From Parvularcula sp039033795 (GTDB taxonomy: Bacteria; Pseudomonadota; Alphaproteobacteria; Caulobacterales; Parvularculaceae), in assembly GCA_039033795.1 (NCBI GenBank), contig JBCCBY010000139.1, forward strand, positions 1 to 7,948: 7,948 nt of DNA, given 5' to 3'. Within the stretch, counting starts at the first letter, position 1. Each line of letters starts with the position of its first letter. The translations under genes were made by a program, and so were the position numbers. Under the pieces are notes generated by a model. That model saw nothing but the letters and a program-made list of their open reading frames with translations, was not told where the DNA came from and ran no database searches. Positions 1 to 6,060 of this stretch are shown here, piece after piece.

Positions 1-1055
1 GTTGGATCGACCGCCACGGCACCGTATGGAAGGTTTCCGCCATTCCTCTCGGCGGCTACGTCAAATTCTTTGGTGATGCGAATGCCGCCAGCGCTGGGAC
101 GGCAGGCGGCAATCAGACCGGCACGACACAGTTTAAGTCTCTGCGTGACACGCTTGAAGCCTCGCTGACCGATGATGAAAAGGCTGTTTGCTTCCACTTC
201 CGTCCGACTTGGCAGCGCGCATCCGTGGTTGCGGCCGGCCCCATTGCCAACTTCCTCCTCGCGATTGTCATTTTGGCCGGTCTTCTGATGGCCCTTGGTC
301 GGTTCACGGTCGAACCCGTGGTCGGGCAAGTGGTGGAAGACAGCGCTGCGGCGGAAGCCGGATTTCAGCCTGGCGATCGAATCTTGACACTGAACGGCGG
401 AAACGTCCGATCGTTTGATGCGATGGCCACCAGGGTCAAGCTATCGAGCGGCGAAGAGCTGACGTTTCGGGTGGAACGCGGCACTGAGGTTGTCACCCTT
501 CTTGCGACGCCCCGGCGGGTCGAGCAGGTGGACGGTTTTGGCAACAAAGTGGTGGCCGGACAGCTTGGCGTGTCAGCGGATCCTGATTTTGTTAGTAGGC
601 AGAGATTTGGTCCACTCGATGCGACGGTGGAAGGAACCCGCGAAGTCGGGCGTATTATCAGTGTTACAGGCCGATATTTTGGGCGCCTTTTGACCTTTCG
701 CGAAGACCCTCGTCAGATAGGTGGACCGGTTCGTATCGCGCAGTTTGCGGGGCAGGCGGCCAGCTCAGGTTTTGTTCCTGCTGAGAATGTGACCCTCGCT
801 GATCGATTGGCCACGAGTGGAGCAAATTTTTTGCAGGTGGCGGCGCTGATCTCGATATCCGTCGGATTTTTAAATCTTTTGCCCGTTCCTGTGCTGGATG
901 GCGGTCATCTGATGTTCTACGGATATGAGGCGGTGGCGGGAAAACCGATGAACGAGGCAGTGCAGAATGGCCTGTTTCGCATTGGGCTCGCCCTCGTTGG
1001 CACATTGATCATCTTTGTGGTCATTAATGATGTCCTCCGTCTTTTCCAGTCTTAG
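1..1055 (+). CDS. rseP: RseP/MmpA-type site-2 intramembrane zinc metalloprotease (5'-partial)
   Basis: Site-2 protease of the RseP (YaeL) family, an inner-membrane enzyme that cuts transmembrane segments of regulatory proteins. The Caulobacter homologue MmpA degrades the PodJ remnant. The reading frame is open from base 3, so the start lies upstream; by comparison with E. coli RseP roughly 45-50 residues are missing, including the HExxH zinc site. Visible parts in order: a WKVSAIPLGGYVKF stretch (bases 27-71), typical of the family after the first helix; a VCFHFRPTWQRA segment; a membrane helix beginning VVAAGPIANF (from 225); one PDZ domain (about 315-520, with GDRI); then the second catalytic motif LLPVPVLDGGH, whose Asp (897-899) is a zinc ligand in the family; and a C-terminal helix ending at TAG 1053-1055. 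A GTG at 225 could be mistaken for the start, but conserved sequence continues upstream of it. It lies 12 nt before bamA, the usual order. Identity is secure; its substrate here is unknown. Confidence 0.95.
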   Translation, partial: WIDRHGTVWKVSAIPLGGYVKFFGDANAASAGTAGGNQTGTTQFKSLRDTLEASLTDDEKAVCFHFRPTWQRASVVAAGPIANFLLAIVILAGLLMALGRFTVEPVVGQVVEDSAAAEAGFQPGDRILTLNGGNVRSFDAMATRVKLSSGEELTFRVERGTEVVTLLATPRRVEQVDGFGNKVVAGQLGVSADPDFVSRQRFGPLDATVEGTREVGRIISVTGRYFGRLLTFREDPRQIGGPVRIAQFAGQAASSGFVPAENVTLADRLATSGANFLQVAALISISVGFLNLLPVPVLDGGHLMFYGYEAVAGKPMNEAVQNGLFRIGLALVGTLIIFVVINDVLRLFQS

Positions 1056-1067
1056 GATCTGTCGCTC

Positions 1068-3590
1068 ATGACCTTGCCGGCTTCGCGCCCTTTCATTCTT
1101 GCGATCATGTCGTTGCTGTTCATTGGGTCCAAGGCGGTGGCGCAGGAAAACTTCACGACCACGGTGCGTCAGATCGTGGTGACGGGTACACAGCGTTTAG
1201 AACCCGATACGGTGCGCTCCTATCTGTCGATCACACCGGGAACGACCATCGATCAGGTTGTGATCGATGAGGGCCTCAAAGGTCTCTTCGCCACCGGCCT
1301 TTTTGAAGACGCGCAAATGGTGTTTGACGCAAGCAACGGTATCCTGACCGTCGAGGTCGAGGAGAACCCCATCGTCAACCGCGTGATTTATGTCGGCAAC
1401 CGACGGCTGGGCGACGATAAGTTCGAAGAAGAAGTCGAGCTCGAACCTCGCTCCATTTACACCCGTGCGCGAGCCCAAGCCGATGCGCAGCGCATGATCG
1501 AGGTCTACCGACGATCTGGCCGTTTCGGCGCGACCGTCACCCCTCGCGTCAGAGAGCTTGAACGCAATCGGATCGATGTGATTTTCGATATCGATGAGGG
1601 CCCAAGGACTGGTGTTCGCGCCGTCAATTTTCTGGGTAATGAGGAATTTTCCGACGCCGAACTCCGCGGCGTCGTTTTGACCGCGCCATCCAGCTGGTGG
1701 AACATTCTTGAGAGCAACGACAATTACGACCCCGACCGTTTGGACTATGACCAGGAACTGCTGCGCCAGCACTACAACAAGAACGGTTTTGCGGACTTTG
1801 CTGTTGTCTCGGCGGTGGCTGAGCTGACGCCAGATCGCAAGGACTTCATCATCACCATTGAAGTTGACGAGGGTCCAAAATACGATTTCGGCAATGTCGA
1901 CGTGAACACGACACTCTCAAAGCTTCCCGGCGAGGCCCTTCGACGCCGCGTTCCTATTCGTCCGGGTTCGGTCTTCAACTCGGAGCGCATCGAAGAGGCC
2001 GAAGAAGCCCTGACCTTTGCCACCGGCGTTTATGGTTACGCCTTCGTCGATATCTATCCAAGGCTGGACAGAAACCCTGAGACCAAGACGATCGATGTGA
2101 CCTTTGAGGTCAACGAGGGCCCTCGGGTTTACGTCGAGGAGATCAACATCAACGGCAACCAGCAAACCCTCGACCGAGTGATCCGACGTGAGATGCGTCT
2201 TGTCGAAGGGGATGCCTTTAACCGTGTCTTGGTCGATCGATCCGAGCGACGCGTGAAGGGTCTGGGTTTCTTTTCAGAGGTTGAGGTCGAGGAACTGCCG
2301 GGAAGTGCGCCCGATCGCTCCGTGCTCAACGTGAACGTCACCGAGCAACCGACCGGCAGTTTCCAGATCGGTGGCGGTGTGTCGTCGAACGACAACTTCA
2401 TTTTCAACATTCAGCTCGACCAACGCAACCTCGCAGGCCGTGGCCAGAATGTGCTGCTCGACCTCTCCGCTTCACAACGAACCAACCGTGCACGGCTTTC
2501 GATCACCGAACCTTACTTCCTGGGTCGCCGCCTTCGCGCGGGTGCGAGCATTTTTGTTCAAGATACAGACTTTGAAGAAGCTGGGTTTGTCTCGCAGTCC
2601 TATGGCTTTGGCACCAATTTCGGCTTTCCGGTGTCGGAATTTGCGCAGCTGGGCCTCAATTATGGGCTGCGGTATGACAATCTCGAGCTGACCACAGATA
2701 TCACGTTTGTGGATGATGCCGATGGCAACCGAGAGTTCAGCGTCGAGCTGATCGATGAAGACGCTGTTCGCCGCGAGAGGCAGGTTGATACATCAACCGG
2801 AACCGTTGGTGTGGTGACGACTGATCGATGCAATGTTGTGGTGTTGTCGGACGATCTTAACTGTGAAAATGATGGCGAGTTCGTGACATCATCAATCGGT
2901 TACACCCTAAGGATGGACCGAACCAATGACCCGATTATCCCCTCGCGTGGTTATGACATAGCGTTCTCACAGAATTTTGCTGGTCTTGGCGGCGATGTGA
3001 ACTTTTATCAGTCGACACTGAGAACCTCTTGGTACCATCCTCTACCATTCAATTTCATCGGTTCACTGAAGTTCAGTGGTGGTTATATTCAGAGTTTTAA
3101 TGATGACGGTGTGCGCCGGAATGACCGGTTTTTCTTGGGCGGGGGCCGCGGTTTCCGCGGGTTTGACGTCGCAGGTGTTGGGCCACGTCTTTTCGATGCT
3201 GACGACGCTGTTCTTGGGAGCAGTCGGGGGCAGGCGGTGGGCGCAAGGGCTTATGCCATTGGCTCGGCTGAAGCGCTGATCCCTCTGCCGGTGCCGCCCT
3301 CTGCGGGCATCCGCGCCTCTTTGTTTGCTGATTTTGGTGTCGCGGGTCTTGTCAACGAGAGCGATGAAGAGGTGTTCAATGACCCGAGCATCCCCCGCGT
3401 CGATCTCTTTGGGGACTCCGATCCCGACGATCCTCTCCAGGCCGGTCTCGATCCGCGGGTGACGGCCGGGGTTGTGGTGAACTGGCGCTCACCCTTTGGG
3501 CCCGTTCAGTTTGTTCTTTCGGAGGCCGTGGTCGTCGAGGAGTACGATCGACCCGAGGGATTCCGGTTCTCAGCAGGTGGTCGGTTCTAA
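1068..3590 (+). CDS. bamA: Outer membrane protein assembly factor BamA
   Basis: Omp85-family core of the BAM complex, which folds and inserts beta-barrel proteins into the outer membrane. The 840-residue precursor starts with a signal peptide (basic/polar start, hydrophobic core at about 9-20, likely signal peptidase I cut after AVA at 23-25). Five POTRA domains follow at about 32-99, 100-178, 179-270, 271-351 and 352-427; several end in a DEGP or NEGP turn. The barrel runs from about 428 to 840. It contains the loop-6 motif FRGF (696-699; E. coli has VRGF) and ends in a terminal Phe (SAGGRF), the beta-signal. ATG 1068 is preceded by AGGA at 1054-1057, overlapping the rseP stop, with a 10-nt spacer. 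The protein is somewhat longer than E. coli BamA (810), mainly because of an acidic region at 541-604 holding the only two cysteines (C588, C599). Probably co-transcribed with rseP. Confidence 0.97.
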   Translation: MTLPASRPFILAIMSLLFIGSKAVAQENFTTTVRQIVVTGTQRLEPDTVRSYLSITPGTTIDQVVIDEGLKGLFATGLFEDAQMVFDASNGILTVEVEENPIVNRVIYVGNRRLGDDKFEEEVELEPRSIYTRARAQADAQRMIEVYRRSGRFGATVTPRVRELERNRIDVIFDIDEGPRTGVRAVNFLGNEEFSDAELRGVVLTAPSSWWNILESNDNYDPDRLDYDQELLRQHYNKNGFADFAVVSAVAELTPDRKDFIITIEVDEGPKYDFGNVDVNTTLSKLPGEALRRRVPIRPGSVFNSERIEEAEEALTFATGVYGYAFVDIYPRLDRNPETKTIDVTFEVNEGPRVYVEEININGNQQTLDRVIRREMRLVEGDAFNRVLVDRSERRVKGLGFFSEVEVEELPGSAPDRSVLNVNVTEQPTGSFQIGGGVSSNDNFIFNIQLDQRNLAGRGQNVLLDLSASQRTNRARLSITEPYFLGRRLRAGASIFVQDTDFEEAGFVSQSYGFGTNFGFPVSEFAQLGLNYGLRYDNLELTTDITFVDDADGNREFSVELIDEDAVRRERQVDTSTGTVGVVTTDRCNVVVLSDDLNCENDGEFVTSSIGYTLRMDRTNDPIIPSRGYDIAFSQNFAGLGGDVNFYQSTLRTSWYHPLPFNFIGSLKFSGGYIQSFNDDGVRRNDRFFLGGGRGFRGFDVAGVGPRLFDADDAVLGSSRGQAVGARAYAIGSAEALIPLPVPPSAGIRASLFADFGVAGLVNESDEEVFNDPSIPRVDLFGDSDPDDPLQAGLDPRVTAGVVVNWRSPFGPVQFVLSEAVVVEEYDRPEGFRFSAGGRF

Positions 3591-3812
3591 TCGTTCACCG
3601 AGTGTGATCAAGACGGCTCGGCTATTCGGTGGATTTTGGTCCTTTCTTACGGCAAGCTTCAAGTCAAGCGGGGACAAGAAAAATGCTACTGATCGGCACG
3701 ACCGACACCGTTGGTACCCCATGTTAACGTCCCACTTGCTGATGCTTTCGTCGGCGCGATTGAGGAGTGTGGGGTGCTGATCTAACAATCTTTATACGCC
3801 CCAGAAAACGAT
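3591..3812 (+). other. 222-nt spacer between bamA and lpxD; no skp gene
   Basis: This is the only sizeable non-coding stretch in the window. Many alphaproteobacteria and enterics carry the periplasmic chaperone gene skp/ompH at this place; none of the three + frames contains a Skp-like protein (signal peptide plus long coiled-coil helices). The longest readable pieces are a 14-codon ORF starting at ATG 3683 and a short open stretch in another frame ending at TAA 3783-3785. There is an imperfect inverted repeat CCGAG/CTCGG (3598-3602 and 3617-3621) without a following T-run, so I do not call a terminator. The spacer most likely carries the promoter and leader of the lpx part of the cluster. 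That role is inferred from position only. Confidence 0.6.
3760..3788 (+). promoter_or_regulatory. Weak candidate sigma-70-type promoter upstream of lpxD
   Basis: TTGAGG (3760-3765) and TAACAA (3783-3788) are separated by 17 nt and lie 24 nt before the lpxD start. The -35 matches TTGACA at 4 of 6 bases, but the -10 matches TATAAT at only 3 of 6. A second AT-rich element, TATACG (3793-3798), has no partner at a good distance. The only support is that this is the sole long spacer in the cluster. Treat it as a hypothesis. Confidence 0.2.
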
Positions 3813-4805
3813 ATGAACTTTCCCGATCCACGCTTTTTCCGTTTAAAGGCCCCGCTCTCGCCGAATGACGCAGCCGATATTGGCGGGGCTAGGTTGGTAC
3901 GTGACGGAGGTGTTCCGATCACGGCGGTCGCGGATGCTGCGCTCGGCGGCGAGGGTGCGCTGAGTTTTGCGGAGAAATTGGACGCGTCGCTCGGCTCGGT
4001 TGCCGTGGTGATCGTGCCCGAGGGAAAAGCAGACAGCGTTCCTGACACGATCCACTCTGTGGTTGAGGCCGGATCGCCCCGCCTCGCATTTGCAAAAATC
4101 GCTGCCGCTCTTTTTGAAAGCAAGAGCGAGTCGGCACGCAAGGATGACACGCCCAGCGTGATTTCTGATGAGGCGATAATTCATCCGCATGCTGTTATAG
4201 GCCCAGGTGCACATATCGCAGACGGAGTGGTGATTGGGCCTTATGCTGTGATTGGACACGGCGTGACCATTGGTGCTGGTACGCTGATTGGCCCTCAGAC
4301 GACAATTTCTCACACAACGATTGGCGCCGGATGCCGAGTCTCTGCCGGTGCGCGTATCGGCGAGGCAGGTTTTGGTTATGTTCCTGGGGAGGCGGGCGCG
4401 GTCTATATTCCACAGCTGGGTGCGGTTAGGATTGGGCATGCCGTGGATATCGGGGCGAACAGCACAATTGACCGGGGTATGCTGACGGACACCGTGATTG
4501 GTGACGGCACCAAGATCGATAACCTCTGTCAGGTGGCGCATAACTGCAAGCTGGGCCGCTCTGTGCTGATTGCTAGCCAAACGGGCGTTTCTGGGTCTTG
4601 TGTGATCGGTGACGGTGTGATGATGGGCGGCCAGGTTGGCATGGGCGACCACCTGACGATCGGCGATGGAGCGGTTCTTGCTGCGCGGAGCGGATTGATG
4701 CGTGATGTCGAGCCCGGTGGCCGTGTGGGGGGAACACCTGCTAAACCTGTCAGGCAATGGATGAAAGAAGTGGCGGTGCTGGGCCGTCTTGCGGAAAAGA
4801 AGTGA
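3813..4805 (+). CDS. lpxD: UDP-3-O-(3-hydroxyacyl)glucosamine N-acyltransferase LpxD
   Basis: Third enzyme of lipid A synthesis, a cytoplasmic homotrimer that transfers a (3R)-hydroxyacyl chain from ACP to the 2-amino group of UDP-3-O-acylglucosamine. Its 330 residues are close to the family length (E. coli 341). The N-terminal uridine-binding domain spans about 1-110, starting with the PDPRFF motif usual in alphaproteobacterial LpxD. The left-handed beta-helix of hexapeptide repeats ([LIV]-G-x4) spans about 119-300, followed by a C-terminal helix. Catalytic His243 sits in QVAHNCKLG, and His280 (GMGDHLTIG) matches the second conserved His. GFGYV (186-190) and STIDRG (217-222) are LpxD signatures that separate it from LpxA. 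Oddity: the N..KY segment after the SF of the uridine domain (F52) is not preserved. ATG 3813 is chosen because an in-frame stop lies at 3783 and no other start fits; no good Shine-Dalgarno is visible. Its stop overlaps the fabZ start. Confidence 0.97.
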   Translation: MNFPDPRFFRLKAPLSPNDAADIGGARLVRDGGVPITAVADAALGGEGALSFAEKLDASLGSVAVVIVPEGKADSVPDTIHSVVEAGSPRLAFAKIAAALFESKSESARKDDTPSVISDEAIIHPHAVIGPGAHIADGVVIGPYAVIGHGVTIGAGTLIGPQTTISHTTIGAGCRVSAGARIGEAGFGYVPGEAGAVYIPQLGAVRIGHAVDIGANSTIDRGMLTDTVIGDGTKIDNLCQVAHNCKLGRSVLIASQTGVSGSCVIGDGVMMGGQVGMGDHLTIGDGAVLAARSGLMRDVEPGGRVGGTPAKPVRQWMKEVAVLGRLAEKK

Positions 4806-5269
4806 TGACTGAACACGATGATGCTCTGCCCGATCTTGATGTCGCCGGTATTCAGGCCCTTATCCCGCATCGTTTTCCGTTTTTGATGATCGATAAGCTG
4901 ACCAACATTTCGCGGACAGAAGGCGCGGTCGGTATCAAGAACGTGACCATCAACGAACCCTACTTTCAGGGCCATTTCCCTCAGATGCCGGTGATGCCAG
5001 GTGTGTTGATTATTGAAGCTATGGCACAAACGGCTGCTTCTTATACGGTGTGTGCAGATAATCTCGACTCCGACGGAAAGGTTGTCCTTTTTATGGGCGT
5101 TGAGAAAGCCAAATTTCGAAAGCCTGTGGTTCCCGGTGATCAATTGGAACTGCATGTCAGAGTCAGCCAGCGGAGACCACCGGTTTGGAAGTACGAAGGC
5201 AAAGCCAAGGTTGACGGCAAAGTGGTTGCTGAAGCAATTTTCGCGGCAATGTTGGCGGAGGGTAAGTGA
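4805..5269 (+). CDS. fabZ: (3R)-hydroxyacyl-ACP dehydratase FabZ
   Basis: Hot-dog fold dehydratase of type II fatty acid synthesis. It converts (3R)-hydroxyacyl-ACP to trans-2-enoyl-ACP and so competes with LpxA and LpxD for their acyl donors. The protein has 154 residues, as usual for the family. The N-terminal LIPHRFPFLMIDK motif is at 19-31; catalytic His57 lies in FQGHFP and catalytic Glu71 in PGVLIIEAMAQ (65-75). An ATG at 4757 is in frame and would add 16 residues inside lpxD, but the added sequence does not resemble FabZ. ATG 4805 gives a TGATG overlap with the lpxD stop and the expected length. Upstream AAAAGAAG is a weak ribosome binding site, so coupled re-initiation is likely. Placement between lpxD and lpxA is the standard cluster order. 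Confidence 0.97.
   Translation: MTEHDDALPDLDVAGIQALIPHRFPFLMIDKLTNISRTEGAVGIKNVTINEPYFQGHFPQMPVMPGVLIIEAMAQTAASYTVCADNLDSDGKVVLFMGVEKAKFRKPVVPGDQLELHVRVSQRRPPVWKYEGKAKVDGKVVAEAIFAAMLAEGK
5257..5262 (+). promoter_or_regulatory. Shine-Dalgarno of lpxA
   Basis: GGAGGG lies inside the end of fabZ, 6 nt before ATG 5269. It would be only 3 nt from the alternative GTG at 5266, so it decides in favour of the ATG as the lpxA start. Confidence 0.75.
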
Positions 5270-6060
5270 TGGCGGTTCATCCGCGTGCGATCGTCGAGGA
5301 TGGAGCTGAATTGGGCGAAGGCGTTGAAATTGGTCCATTCGTTCACGTCGGACCCCATGTGAAGCTAGGAAATGGTGTTAAGCTTCATCCCCATGCGGTG
5401 GTTTTGGGGCATACCACTATTGGTGATGAGACCGAGGTGATGCCTTTTGCGGTGCTCGGAATGCCACCGCAGCACCTCAATTATAAGGGTGAAACGACCA
5501 CTTTGACCATTGGTGCACGGAATCAAATCCGTGAGCATGTGACCATGCATCCGGGAACGGAACAAGGCGGAAGCCGAACAGTTGTGGGCGACGACGGCCT
5601 TTACATGGTGGGTTGCCATGTTGCGCATGACTGTATTATTGGAAACAATGTGATCATGGCGAACAATGCCACGCTGGGTGGGCATATTGAAATCGGAAAT
5701 TATGTCTTCGTCTCTGGCATCACGGCAATCCATCAGTTTACACGCCTTGGAAATTATTGCTTTGTTGGTGGCGGCGCTATTCTCGGAAGTGATGTTATTC
5801 CGTATGGGTCAGTTTTTGGTAATCGTGCCAAACTCGAAGGCCTCAACATCGTCGGAATGAAACGCCGCGGCATGGACCGCAAGGCAATCCATTCGATCCG
5901 CGCTGCCTACCGTTTGCTCTTCGCCCCAGAAGGCACGCTGCAGGAACGAATTGCTGATGCCGCAGAGCTCTACAAAGACTCGCCCATCGTGATGGAGATC
6001 GTCGACTTTATGAAGGCCAATAGCGAGGAGAACCGGCCGCTATGCCTTCCGGCTCAATAG
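5269..6060 (+). CDS. lpxA: Acyl-ACP--UDP-N-acetylglucosamine O-acyltransferase LpxA
   Basis: First enzyme of lipid A synthesis: a cytoplasmic trimer that transfers a (3R)-hydroxyacyl chain from ACP to the 3-position of the UDP-amino sugar. It has 263 residues (E. coli 262). A left-handed beta-helix of hexapeptide repeats fills about 1-185 and a helical C-terminal domain about 190-263 (NIVGMKRRG at 193-201). Catalytic His120 (CHVAHD) aligns with E. coli His125; His117, His139 and His155 align with His122, His144 and His160. Gly168 aligns with Gly173, the acyl-ruler residue that in E. coli allows a 14-carbon chain, so a long hydroxyacyl donor is plausible. Differences from E. coli are His69 and Asn71 where E. 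coli has Asp74 and Lys76. ATG 5269 overlaps the fabZ stop by one base (TGATG) and has a good Shine-Dalgarno. The 3' end overlaps lpxI by 19 nt. Confidence 0.97.
   Translation: MAVHPRAIVEDGAELGEGVEIGPFVHVGPHVKLGNGVKLHPHAVVLGHTTIGDETEVMPFAVLGMPPQHLNYKGETTTLTIGARNQIREHVTMHPGTEQGGSRTVVGDDGLYMVGCHVAHDCIIGNNVIMANNATLGGHIEIGNYVFVSGITAIHQFTRLGNYCFVGGGAILGSDVIPYGSVFGNRAKLEGLNIVGMKRRGMDRKAIHSIRAAYRLLFAPEGTLQERIADAAELYKDSPIVMEIVDFMKANSEENRPLCLPAQ
6025..6030 (+). promoter_or_regulatory. Shine-Dalgarno of lpxI
   Basis: GAGGAG inside the 3' end of lpxA, 11 nt before ATG 6042. The spacing is a little long but it is the only purine-rich match nearby, and no other start codon precedes the conserved LpxI N-terminus. 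Confidence 0.55.

Noticed and set aside
225..227. GTG 225 as the start of the protease gene
   Set aside because: The frame is open to the window edge and the upstream residues match RseP, so the gene simply begins outside the window.
1197..1772. 191-codon open frame on the - strand inside bamA
   Set aside because: Antisense to the POTRA domains of bamA, which are intact; no independent coding sign.
3598..3621. CCGAG/CTCGG inverted repeat after bamA as a rho-independent terminator
   Set aside because: The stem is only 5 bp with a 14-nt loop and no T-run follows.
3719..3729. CCATGTTAACG resembling a CtrA half-site (GTTAACCAT reversed)
   Set aside because: It lacks one base of the expected spacing and has no second TTAA half-site 7 nt away; the GTTAAC palindrome is common by chance.
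3843..4757. 304-codon open frame on the - strand opposite lpxD
   Set aside because: It is fully antisense to a well-conserved lpxD, its translation has no recognisable domain and is rich in Arg/His/Asn as expected of a shadow frame in GC-rich coding DNA.
4757..4804. Upstream ATG 4757 as the fabZ start
   Set aside because: The 16 extra residues are not FabZ-like, have no good binding site, and ATG 4805 gives the standard length and a TGATG junction.
5266..5268. GTG 5266 as the lpxA start
   Set aside because: It is only 3 nt from GGAGGG; ATG 5269 directly after it has proper 6-nt spacing.
4529..5338. 269-codon open frame on the - strand across lpxD, fabZ and lpxA
   Set aside because: It crosses three conserved genes, shows no motif, and arises from codon bias of the + strand genes.
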